Origin: Alsobacter sp045348435
GTDB taxonomy: Bacteria; Pseudomonadota; Alphaproteobacteria; Rhizobiales; Beijerinckiaceae
DNA: 64,000 nucleotides
Assembly (NCBI RefSeq): GCF_045348435.1
Contig: NZ_CP157484.1
Location: 744,001-808,000, forward strand
Direction of reading: 5' to 3'
Under the pieces are notes generated by a model. The model did no database searches. It worked only from the letters and a program-made list of their open reading frames with translations, and was not told the origin of the DNA. The translations under genes and the position numbers were made by a program. Below are positions 25,691-33,336 of the stretch, piece after piece. The stretch's first letter is position 1, and each line of letters opens with the position of its first letter.

Positions 25691-25978
25691 ATGGACGTGA
25701 CGGTTTCTGCTGCGGGCGACGCCGGCCCCTGGATGTTGACGGATCTGCTGGGCCGCTCGATGGGCCGCGTGGTCGAGACGCAGCCGGCCGCCTTCGCCAT
25801 CGAGCCGGACGGCTTCGCCGTCCAGACCATGGAAGGGTGCCATCTCGGCCCGCACCGCTCGCTGGACGCCGCGCTCGCCGAAATCGAGCGGCACACGCGT
25901 GGCGTTTGCCGACGCGGTCCGGCCCCGCCCTCCGATCGCCCCGAACCCGACGCCACCCCGTCAGTGGAGACCCCATGA
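25691..25978 (+). CDS. Conserved small protein coupled to transglutaminase-like gene (95 aa)
   Basis: The core of this 95-residue protein reads WMLTDLLGRSMGRVVE, then FAIEPDGFAVQTMEG, then GPHRSLDAALAEIERHTRGVC. I recall short proteins of this pattern in Bradyrhizobium and Methylobacterium relatives, all of unknown function. The ATG at 25691 begins the conserved part, and the upstream extension to 25526 is arginine/serine-rich and unlikely. Its stop overlaps the next ATG as ATGA (25975-25978), which implies translational coupling with the transglutaminase-like protein. Confidence 0.65.
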   Translation: MDVTVSAAGDAGPWMLTDLLGRSMGRVVETQPAAFAIEPDGFAVQTMEGCHLGPHRSLDAALAEIERHTRGVCRRGPAPPSDRPEPDATPSVETP

Positions 25979-26781
25979 GAATCCTGGTCGGCTGCGAGAT
26001 GGCCTACGAGTTCCACCAGGTCACCCCCGTGATCGCGATGCTGAACGTCCATGCCTCCAGGGTGTCGGACCTGGAGCGGCCCGATTATCTCATCACGACC
26101 CCTGCGGTTCCGATCGAGGGTTACCGCGACACGTTCGGCAATTGGTGCAACCGCTTCGTCGCGCCCGCCGGCCGCATGACGCTGAAGACGGAGACCGTCG
26201 TCCGCGATTCCGGGCAGTGGGATCCGGCCGAGCCGGACGCCCAGCAGATTCCGATCGAACTCCTCCCGGCCGACACGCTCCAGTTCCTGCTCGGCAGCCG
26301 TTACTGCGAGACGGACCGTCTTTCGGAGACGGCCTGGAGCCTGTTCGGCGGCGCGCCGCTGGGCTGGGCCAGGGTGAAGGCCGTGTGCGACTTCGTCCAC
26401 GAGCGGATCCAGTTCGGATACGAGCATTCGCGCCCGACGCGCACCGCCGCGGAAGCCTTTGACGAGCGCCGGGGCGTGTGCCGCGACTATGCTCATCTGG
26501 CCCTGGCGTTCTGCCGCTGCCTCAATATCCCGGCCCGCTACTGCACCGGCTATATCAGCGACATCGGGCTGCCGCCGCCTTACGCGCCAGGCGACTTCGC
26601 GGCCTGGATCGAGGTGTTCCTCGGCGGCAAGTGGCACACCTTCGATCCGCGTAACAACGATCCCCGCATCGGCCGGATTCTGATGGCCTTCGGGCGCGAC
26701 GCCGCGGACGTCCCGCTCACCCTGACCTTCGGCCAGAACACGCTCCTGTCGTTCCAGGTGACGACCGAGCAATTGGTCTGA
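25975..26781 (+). CDS. Transglutaminase-like family protein lacking the usual catalytic His
   Basis: The 268-residue protein has an N-terminal beta domain (about 1-125) and a transglutaminase-like core. The nucleophile region RRGVCRDYAHL puts Cys169 in place, and the Asp of FDPRNN (Asp224) is present. The histidine usually found as H-A-W is replaced: the sequence reads DFAAWIEVF, with Ala209 at that position. His221 in KWHTFDP is nearby but one strand later. Either this subfamily has no classical triad, or it is not catalytic. No signal peptide is seen. A strong hairpin terminator follows 18 bases after the stop. Confidence 0.82.
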   Translation: MRILVGCEMAYEFHQVTPVIAMLNVHASRVSDLERPDYLITTPAVPIEGYRDTFGNWCNRFVAPAGRMTLKTETVVRDSGQWDPAEPDAQQIPIELLPADTLQFLLGSRYCETDRLSETAWSLFGGAPLGWARVKAVCDFVHERIQFGYEHSRPTRTAAEAFDERRGVCRDYAHLALAFCRCLNIPARYCTGYISDIGLPPPYAPGDFAAWIEVFLGGKWHTFDPRNNDPRIGRILMAFGRDAADVPLTLTFGQNTLLSFQVTTEQLV

Positions 26782-26799
26782 GGGCGTCCTTTCACGACG

Positions 26800-26824
26800 A
26801 AAGCCCCGCCGATGGCGGGGCTTT
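26800..26824. terminator. Bidirectional Rho-independent terminator
   Basis: The stem AAAGCCCCGCC / GGCGGGGCTTT with a GAT loop is perfect over eleven bases. The T-run is part of the stem on either strand, so it can end both the transglutaminase transcript and the convergent small gene. Confidence 0.8.
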
Positions 26825-26848
26825 GGGTCTTGGCGGCAGTGAAGCGGA

Positions 26849-27148
26849 TCAGGACAGGCGGCGAAGGCGGTCCTGCGGCTCCAACTCGTCCAGGATCTTG
26901 AGGATCATGCCGAGACGCATCGTGTCCTGGGGAGTGGTGTCGTCCGACGGACGGCCGCACACGACGCCGAGATAGTTGTAGAACGCGTTGATGACGCGGG
27001 TCGTCGCAGTCAGCTTCTTCACGTCCTGCTTGTCGCCCATCAGGGCGCGGCTGAGGCCGTCCAGGATCGCCTGATCGGCAAGAGGAGCGGGGGCTCTGAC
27101 ATGCGAAACCCCGTTCTGGGTTCCGTTCATGGCTTGGTTTTCGATCAC
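26849..27148 (-). CDS. Hypothetical protein (99 aa), mostly helical
   Basis: The 99-residue product is soluble and predicted helical, with the central segment RVINAFYNYLGVVCGRP and the C-terminal part MRLGMILKILDELEPQDRL. I do not recognise a family. The gene has its own AT-rich upstream region (27200-27260), a downstream terminator, and codon usage like its neighbours, so it is probably real. No signal peptide or membrane helix is visible. Confidence 0.6.
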   Translation of the reverse strand: MIENQAMNGTQNGVSHVRAPAPLADQAILDGLSRALMGDKQDVKKLTATTRVINAFYNYLGVVCGRPSDDTTPQDTMRLGMILKILDELEPQDRLRRLS

Positions 27149-27421
27149 TGTATTCTCCGATACTCACTCAGGGCGACGAGGGGACGCCCGATACTCGTGA
27201 CCATCGAACGTTAGGTGGGGCATGACTGCGGAGTCAAACAGGCGGTTAAAATATGATTAAAAACGCGGCCTCTCCAGCGTCTTCGCGAGGCGACATCGGC
27301 CGCGATGCATCAAAGATGCGCGCTTAACACTTGTCAGCCATTCGAGATCTCATCTCTGTTACTCAGCAAAAAGCAAAGTCGACTGGATCGCTGTCCCTCT
27401 TTGCAGGACGGGTGCGCCGGA

Positions 27422-28660
27422 TCAGTCTTCCGGCCGGTCGAACACGGTGCGTCCGCCCCATGCGGCTGACGATTGACGCTCTTTGTCGAGGTGCTCCTGC
27501 AGGCTCGGCCCGTCGATCACTCGGTCCAGCCTGCGCGATTGCTCGTCGAGGCGGCGCAAGGCCTCGAGCTCTTCGTTGCGATCCAGTTTCGCGCTGGAGA
27601 CGGCGCTCTTCATCACCCGGATCGTCTCGTCATACACCTTCAGCGGCACCGGGAAGGGGTGGCCGTCCTTTCCCCCGTGGGCGAGCGAGAAGCGGGCCGG
27701 GTCGCTGAACCGGTAGGGGGCGCCGTGGACGACCTCCGCCACCATCGCCAGGGCCTGGACGGTGCGCGCGCCGACGCCCGGCGTCAGCAGCAGGTCGGCG
27801 AAGTCGACCGGGCCCCGGTCCGCCGCGGCCGCCAGCGTGGAATGGAGTCGGCTTGCGACCACGTCGGCCTCGCGCACGTCGTGATGCGCCGGCATGACGA
27901 GGTGCGGAAGGCTAAGTTGGGCTTCGACGACGGGAGGCGCAGCGGCCGGCCCGCCTTTGAGAAGGGCCAGTTCGCGGACCACGCCGTCTGGTCCCAGCGA
28001 TCCCAGCATTTCGATCTGGCGCGCCCGCGACGGCGCCGCTCGCCGGTCCGTCAGATTGACGATCTCGCCCCGGGAGCGCCCCTCGATGGCCGCATGCGGC
28101 TCCTCGACGAAGCTGGCGAGCCCTTCGGACAGCCAGTGATATCGGCGGGCCTGGCGCCTGGCGTCGTTCATGCCCTGCTGGACCACGACCCAGCTTCCGT
28201 CGTCGGCGACGATGAAGCCGTGCAGATAGAGCTGGAACCCGTCCTGGACGGCGGCGCTGTCCACCTTGGCGACGAGGCGGCTGGCGCACGCGAGCGCATG
28301 GCCGTCGAACCCGACCCGCTCGCCGATCGCCGCCAGCTCGTGCGGGGTCTTGCGCGAATGCGAGCCGCGCCCCCCGCACACATGGATCCCGAGCTCTCCC
28401 GACAGCGGCGCGAGGCCTCGCTTCAGCGCGCCGATGACGCTGGTGGTGATGCCGGACGAATGCCAGTCCATGCCCATCACGGCGCCGAACGACTGGAACC
28501 AGAACGGATGGGCGAGGCGGCGCAGCAGCTCGTCGCGCCCGTAATGGAGGACGATCGCCTCGGCGATCACCGCGCCAAGGCGCGTCATCCGCTGTCCCAG
28601 CCAGGGCGGCACGCGGCCGCCATGCAACGGGAGGTCGGCGCTTCCTGCTCGGTGGGCCAT
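27422..28660 (-). CDS. DUF763-domain protein
   Basis: This 412-residue protein matches DUF763 throughout. Landmarks are the N-terminal ADLPLHGGRVPPWLGQRM, a GMDWHSSGITTSVIGAL segment, HVCGGRGSHSRKTP, and DFADLLLTPGVGARTVQALA, which contains a helix-hairpin-helix-like GVGARTV typical of DNA-binding or nuclease proteins. The biochemical activity of the family is unknown to me; the HhH-like motif and conserved Asp/His residues suggest nucleic acid processing. It is transcribed alone, with a rhizobial-type intergenic repeat immediately upstream of its start. Confidence 0.85.
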   Translation of the reverse strand: MAHRAGSADLPLHGGRVPPWLGQRMTRLGAVIAEAIVLHYGRDELLRRLAHPFWFQSFGAVMGMDWHSSGITTSVIGALKRGLAPLSGELGIHVCGGRGSHSRKTPHELAAIGERVGFDGHALACASRLVAKVDSAAVQDGFQLYLHGFIVADDGSWVVVQQGMNDARRQARRYHWLSEGLASFVEEPHAAIEGRSRGEIVNLTDRRAAPSRARQIEMLGSLGPDGVVRELALLKGGPAAAPPVVEAQLSLPHLVMPAHHDVREADVVASRLHSTLAAAADRGPVDFADLLLTPGVGARTVQALAMVAEVVHGAPYRFSDPARFSLAHGGKDGHPFPVPLKVYDETIRVMKSAVSSAKLDRNEELEALRRLDEQSRRLDRVIDGPSLQEHLDKERQSSAAWGGRTVFDRPED

Positions 28661-28671
28661 CGCCGTCTTCT

Positions 28672-28776
28672 AAAGCATGCTGCGGAAAGGCGGAAACCGG
28701 CTTTTCGCGCCAAAGCATGCGACCGCCAGGACACGAGAGCATGCTGTGTTTCCGTCGAAACGCGGCATGCTCTCGC
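28672..28776. repeat. Rhizobial-type intergenic palindromic repeat, copy 1
   Basis: It comprises AAAGCATGCTGCGGAAAGGCGG, then CCGGCTTTTCGCGCCAAAGCATGC, then a second palindrome GAGAGCATGCTGTGTTTCC ... GGCATGCTCTC (about 28734-28775). The same two-part unit recurs at 35473 and, as a half unit, at 52914. Confidence 0.75.
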
Positions 28777-28814
28777 GAAATCTGCCCCGCCGGGACGTCG
28801 GCGGACGCCGGACG

Positions 28815-29423
28815 TCAGGGCGTGTCGACCGACACGCGCGAGGTCTGCGCGCCGCCGTCGGGCGTCTGCTCGACCGTCGTCGCGATGCGCCGTCCGGGCT
28901 TCAGATCGTCGGCCGAGCCCGGCGCATAGGTGAAGACGGCGGTCTCGGGCGTCAGCAGGATGGTCTGCTCCCCGCCCTTGTAGGCGAGCTTCATGGCCTT
29001 GCCGTCCGTGGTCTCCACCGTGTCGGCCAGGGTGGCGTTCGTCATCGTGCTCTCCGGCGACAGGTCGAAGGGCCGGTGTCCCTCGCCCGTCCCGCGCATG
29101 GCCTCCGGGAACACGAACACCTCGACCGCGCGCAGCGTCTTGTCCGGGCCGGGCTCGGCCGCGACGCCCACGAAGGCCTTCGGCCCGATCGCCGCCGTCG
29201 TCGCCTTCACGCGCCGGCTTACCGTCACGGCGCCCTTCAGGGCGATGGTCATCACGTCGCCCTCGCGCGTGCGGACCACCATCTGCGCCGGACCGGCGGT
29301 TTCGATGACGCCGCGGATGCGGGCCGTCGGGGTTTGCGCCGTCGACGCGGAAGGCGGGAGCAACGCGGCGGCGGCGATCGACAGCAAGACGCGAGTAGAC
29401 ACGATGACGTCACGCAAAGGCAT
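28815..29423 (-). CDS. Periplasmic DUF5666-like protein
   Basis: A signal peptide (about residues 1-29, ending STAQ) is followed by a beta-rich domain that opens TARIRGVIETAGPAQMVVRTREGD, the pattern of DUF5666/OB-fold-like periplasmic proteins. It continues through VTVSRRVKAT, FVGVAAEPGP and LRAVEVFVFPE. The length of 202 residues fits. The family has no known activity. It stands between the intergenic repeat and a divergent GST gene. Confidence 0.65.
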   Translation of the reverse strand: MPLRDVIVSTRVLLSIAAAALLPPSASTAQTPTARIRGVIETAGPAQMVVRTREGDVMTIALKGAVTVSRRVKATTAAIGPKAFVGVAAEPGPDKTLRAVEVFVFPEAMRGTGEGHRPFDLSPESTMTNATLADTVETTDGKAMKLAYKGGEQTILLTPETAVFTYAPGSADDLKPGRRIATTVEQTPDGGAQTSRVSVDTP

Positions 29424-29599
29424 GGGGAAGCTCCTGTGGGCCGGCCATCCTATACGTTCGGCGTCGGGCGTCCCTTATCTGGCGATCAATTTTCGGGGAG
29501 CGCCCCTTTTCGGGTTGCTGGCTCCGGCCCTGCTCCAGCTTGCCGCCTTCTGCGCTCGCGATAAGCTCCCGGCTGCCGGCGCGCATCTTGGAGAACCTC

Positions 29600-30223
29600 A
29601 TGGCGGACGAACTCGTCTTCTACACGCATCCCATGTCCCGGGGCCGCACGGCCCGCTGGATGCTCGAGGAGGTGGGAAGGCCCTACCGCACTGAGATCCT
29701 GGAGTTCGAAGGCGCGATGAAGTCGCCCGCCTACCTCGCCATCAATCCCATGGGCAAGGTGCCGGCCATCACGCACGGGTCGACCGTCGTGACCGAGACG
29801 GCGGCGATCTGCGCCTATCTGGCCGACGCCTTCCCGGAGGCGGGCCTCGCGCCGCCCGCCGGAAGCGCCCTGCGCGGCCCTTATTACCGCTGGATGTTCT
29901 TCGCCGCCGGTCCGCTGGAATCCGCCGCGACCAACCGGGCGCTCGGCTTCGAGCTCCCGCCGGGCCGGGAGAGGATGGCCGGCTACGGAACGTATGCGGA
30001 CGTCATGAACGCGCTGGAGACCGCGGTGTCGCAGGGCGAGTATCTGGCGGGCGACCGGTTCAGCGCGGCCGACCTCTATGTCGGCGCGCATCTCGGCTGG
30101 GGCATGATGTTCGGGACGGTCGAGAAACGCCCGGCCTTTGAACGCTACTGGGAACGGATCAGCGCGCGCCCGGCCGCCCGTTGCGCCAACGAGATCGACG
30201 AGGCCCTCACGCCCAAGAGCTGA
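29600..30223 (+). CDS. Glutathione S-transferase family protein
   Basis: The 207-residue protein has the thioredoxin-like N-terminal domain (YTHPMSRGRTARWMLEEVG; the Ser/Arg at the first helix is where glutathione is activated), the cis-proline segment GKVPAITHG and the acidic ETAAICAYLAD that contacts the glutamyl part. A helical C-terminal domain follows, with the N-capping-type motif ERFSAADLYVG-like sequence DRFSAADLYVG. It is cytosolic. The ATG at 29600 begins at the conserved domain. No neighbour suggests the electrophile handled. Confidence 0.9.
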   Translation: MADELVFYTHPMSRGRTARWMLEEVGRPYRTEILEFEGAMKSPAYLAINPMGKVPAITHGSTVVTETAAICAYLADAFPEAGLAPPAGSALRGPYYRWMFFAAGPLESAATNRALGFELPPGRERMAGYGTYADVMNALETAVSQGEYLAGDRFSAADLYVGAHLGWGMMFGTVEKRPAFERYWERISARPAARCANEIDEALTPKS

Positions 30224-30226
30224 GGC

Positions 30227-31516
30227 TCACGCCGGCGAGCCGAACACGCGGCGGTAGCGCTCGATCTCGGAGGGCGGGCCGCTCGCCTTCTCCGGATTGT
30301 CGGAGAGTTTGACGGCGGGCCGGCCCTCGGCCTCCGCCACCTTGCAGACGAGGTGCAGGGCCCGCAGATCCGCGTCGCTGCCGTTCGGCACGCAATCGGC
30401 GAAGTCGTTGGTGAGGTCGGTGCCCCAGCCGATCGACACGTTCACCTGGCCGCGCAGATGCCGGACTGCGGCTTCGATGCTGTCGATGGTCATGCCGTCG
30501 GAGAGCACCATCAGCTTCTCGCGCGGGTCGCGCCCGCGCTCGCGCCACCAGGCCATGATCTGCTCGGAGCCCTGGATGGCGGGGGTCGAATCCGGCCGCG
30601 CGCCCTTCCAGTCCGCCACCCAGTCCGGGGCGTGCTCGAGGAAGGAGGGCGTACCGAATGCGTCCGGCAGGAACACCAGCAGGTTGCCGCCATACATCCG
30701 CGCCCAGTCTCGCAGCACCGCATAAGGCGACTCGGCGAGCTCGGCGTCGTCGCGTGCGACGGCCGCGTAAGCCATCGGGAGCTCATGGGCGTTGGTGCCG
30801 ATGGCCTCGAGCCCGAGATCCATCGCGTGCTTGACGTTGGAGGTGCCGATCATGCTGGGGCCGAGGCCCTCCTGCAGCGCCTCCACGCACCAGCGCTGCC
30901 ACAGGAAACCATGGCGCCGACGGGTGCCGAAATCCGCCAAAACCAGCGGCCCCTCCGCCCGCAGCAGGCGCAGCCGCTCGATCTTGGCCCAGAGCTTCGC
31001 CTTGGCCCGCGCATAGAGCACGTCGAGCTCGAACCGCGTCATCCGCCGCATGGCGTGGCGCGACCGCAGCTCATTCAGGATCGAGAGGGCGGGGACCTCC
31101 CACATCGTCGTCTCGCACCACGGGCCTTCGAAGCGCAGTTCGAACTGGCCGTCGCGCTGCGACAGCTCGTAGTCCGGCAGCCGGAAGCCGGCGAGCCAGT
31201 CCATGAAGGCGGGCTGGAAGATCTGCTTCTCGCCATAAAAGGTGTTGCCGGCCAGCCAGATCAGCTCGTTCTTGGCGAAGCGCAGGGTGCGGGCATGGTC
31301 GAGCTGCTCGGCCAGCTCCTGCCGGTCGATCATGTCGGCGAGCCGCACCCGGTGCGACCGGTTGATGAGCGTGAACGTCACCTTCCGGTCCCGGTGCATC
31401 GTCCAGATCAGCTGCAGCATCAGCAGCTTGTAGAAATCGGTGTCCAGCAAGGTTCGGACCGCCGGATCGATCCTGAAGCTGTGGTTGAAGACGCGGGTCG
31501 CGATGTCGGTGGCCAT
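30227..31516 (-). CDS. pncB: Nicotinate phosphoribosyltransferase
   Basis: PncB converts nicotinate and PRPP to nicotinate mononucleotide in NAD salvage. The 429-residue protein shows the family landmarks: LLDTDFYKLLMLQ at the N-terminus, VTFTLINRSHRVRL, RRRHGFLWQRW, the GTSNVKHAMDLG and GTNAHELPMAYAAV pair, and the active-site end segment SDGMTIDSIE with GWGTDLTNDF. The length is standard for the PncB group. The ATG at 31516 was chosen because the longer frame to 31714 adds arginine-rich sequence with no homology. It is convergent with the GST gene, whose stop lies four bases away. Confidence 0.93.
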   Translation of the reverse strand: MATDIATRVFNHSFRIDPAVRTLLDTDFYKLLMLQLIWTMHRDRKVTFTLINRSHRVRLADMIDRQELAEQLDHARTLRFAKNELIWLAGNTFYGEKQIFQPAFMDWLAGFRLPDYELSQRDGQFELRFEGPWCETTMWEVPALSILNELRSRHAMRRMTRFELDVLYARAKAKLWAKIERLRLLRAEGPLVLADFGTRRRHGFLWQRWCVEALQEGLGPSMIGTSNVKHAMDLGLEAIGTNAHELPMAYAAVARDDAELAESPYAVLRDWARMYGGNLLVFLPDAFGTPSFLEHAPDWVADWKGARPDSTPAIQGSEQIMAWWRERGRDPREKLMVLSDGMTIDSIEAAVRHLRGQVNVSIGWGTDLTNDFADCVPNGSDADLRALHLVCKVAEAEGRPAVKLSDNPEKASGPPSEIERYRRVFGSPA

Positions 31517-31795
31517 GCCGTGGAGGGTCCTGTGTGGTCCGCCATGATGGCGGGGACATTGCGGACCTGCAAATGAGCCCGCTTCGGCGGTCCGGATCCT
31601 GGCGCAGCGCCATCCGGGTCTGTCGGGCCCGCGCAAGTATGTTGCGGATCCATAACGTGCCAGCAGCCGCGTGACCTGTATGTTCGGGCGCCTCGGTCGT
31701 TCCATCCCGAGCAAACTGCTGTGATTGTCAGCAACTCCGCCCAGCGATGCTGCGGCGGAGTTTATTTTTTGGGAGCGTAAGCGGAGCTTCTATTT

Positions 31796-31838
31796 TCATT
31801 TGAAATGACAATTTTCTGTTGCATTACGAAATCGTAAT
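31796..31838 (+). promoter_or_regulatory. Two adjacent inverted repeats in the oxlT promoter region
   Basis: TCATTT-G-AAATGA lies at 31796-31808 and ATTACGA-AA-TCGTAAT at 31823-31838, 79 bases before the antiporter start, in an AT-rich island. They have the form of operator sites. No regulator gene is adjacent. Confidence 0.45.
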
Positions 31839-31916
31839 CGAAACGGACGCAAGTTCTACCTTGTATGCCACATACCAGTCGGCCATCCTCGTCCCACAAC
31901 AACAAGGGACATAGGG

Positions 31917-33212
31917 ATGAAAACGCAGGAAGCTCCGTCTGCGCGCTGGTTTCAGCTGGCGTTCGGCGTCATCTGCATGGCGATGATCGCCAACCTCCAA
32001 TATGGCTGGACGCTGTTCGTCGACCCCATCGACGCGAAGTTCCACTGGGGTCGCGCCGCGATCCAGCTCGCCTTCACGCTCTTCGTGGCGACGGAGACCT
32101 GGCTCGTGCCGATCGAGGCGTGGTTCGTGGACCGCTACGGCCCGCGCGTCGTCATCCGGTTCGGCGCGGTGATGATCACGCTCGCCTGGGTGCTGAACTC
32201 CTACGCGAATTCGCTGGCGCTGCTCTACCTGGCCGCCATCCTGGGCGGCGTCGGGGCCGGCTCGGTCTACGGCACCTGCGTGGGCAACGCGCTGAAGTGG
32301 TTCCCGGATCGCCGCGGACTGGCGGCGGGCGTCACCGCCGCGGGCTTCGGCGCGGGCGCCGCCATCACGGTGGTGCCGATCGCCCGGATGATCGCCACCA
32401 CCGGCTACCAGGACGCGTTCTTCACCTTCGGCGTCGGCCAGGGCGTGGTGGTGCTCATCATGTCGTTCCTTCTGCGCAAGCCCGAATTCGCCGGCCCGCC
32501 GCAAAAGCGCATGGTGCGCGTGCCGCAGACGCATGTGGACCGCACCCCGGGCGAGACCCTGCGCACCCCGGTCTTCTGGCTGATGTACGCCATGTTCGTG
32601 ATGGTGGCCTCCGGCGGCCTGATGGCGGCGGCCCAGATCGCCCCGATCGCCAAGGACTACAAGGTCGCCGACGTGCCGGTGTCGCTCTTCGGCGTGCAGA
32701 TGGCGGCCCTGACCTTCGCGATCTCGCTCGACCGCATCTTCGACGGCTTCGGCCGGCCGTTCTTCGGCTTCGTGTCGGACAATATCGGGCGCGAGAACAC
32801 CATGTTCATCGCCTTCTCGATCGCGGCGCTGTCGATTCTCACCCTCTCCGCCTATGGCCATAACCCGGTGGTCTTCGTTCTGGTGACGGCGCTGTTCTTC
32901 GCCGTGTTCGGCGAGATCTACAGCCTGTTCCCGGCCACCTGCGGCGACACCTTCGGCTCCAAATACGCCGCCACCAACGCCGGAATGCTCTACACCGCCA
33001 AGGGCACGGCCTCCTTCATGGTGCCCTTCGCCAGCATCCTGGCCGCCTCGCATGGCTGGAGCGCGGTGTTCATGATCACCGTGGCGCTCAACGCCGTCGC
33101 GGCCCTGCTGGCGATCTTCGTCCTCAAGCCGATGCGCGCGCGCTACCTGCCGGCGAACGCTCCGGCGTCTGTCGAAGCCGCCGCGGCCCTCGGGCGCGAA
33201 CGCACGGTCTGA
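31917..33212 (+). CDS. oxlT: Oxalate/formate antiporter family MFS transporter
   Basis: The 431-residue protein has twelve predicted membrane helices and matches the OxlT group of the major facilitator superfamily. Landmarks are NLQYGWTLFVDPI near the start, AFTLFVATETWLVPIEAW, the GGVGAGSVYGTCVGNALKWFPDRRGLAAG region and GDTFGSKYAATNAGMLYTAKG in the C-terminal half. OxlT exchanges oxalate for formate; homologues also carry related carboxylates. No oxalyl-CoA decarboxylase or formyl-CoA transferase is in the window, so the substrate rests on homology. A dipeptide-type binding protein follows 125 bases after. Confidence 0.88.
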   Translation: MKTQEAPSARWFQLAFGVICMAMIANLQYGWTLFVDPIDAKFHWGRAAIQLAFTLFVATETWLVPIEAWFVDRYGPRVVIRFGAVMITLAWVLNSYANSLALLYLAAILGGVGAGSVYGTCVGNALKWFPDRRGLAAGVTAAGFGAGAAITVVPIARMIATTGYQDAFFTFGVGQGVVVLIMSFLLRKPEFAGPPQKRMVRVPQTHVDRTPGETLRTPVFWLMYAMFVMVASGGLMAAAQIAPIAKDYKVADVPVSLFGVQMAALTFAISLDRIFDGFGRPFFGFVSDNIGRENTMFIAFSIAALSILTLSAYGHNPVVFVLVTALFFAVFGEIYSLFPATCGDTFGSKYAATNAGMLYTAKGTASFMVPFASILAASHGWSAVFMITVALNAVAALLAIFVLKPMRARYLPANAPASVEAAAALGRERTV

Positions 33213-33251
33213 GCCGCGCCGGGTTCCGGCCGAAGGACCGGCCCCATCCGG

Positions 33252-33273
33252 AGGCGGCGCGCCAGCGCCGCCT
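33252..33273 (+). terminator. Stem-loop after oxlT
   Basis: AGGCGGCGC-GCCA-GCGCCGCCT is a perfect nine-base stem 40 bases after the stop. It lacks a clear T-run and could be a terminator or a 3' stabilising hairpin. Confidence 0.45.
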
Positions 33274-33336
33274 TCGCGCATCCTGCCGCCATGGCACGCG
33301 GCTTGCTCCGATCGGGCGCACCCGAAAGGAGCCTTC

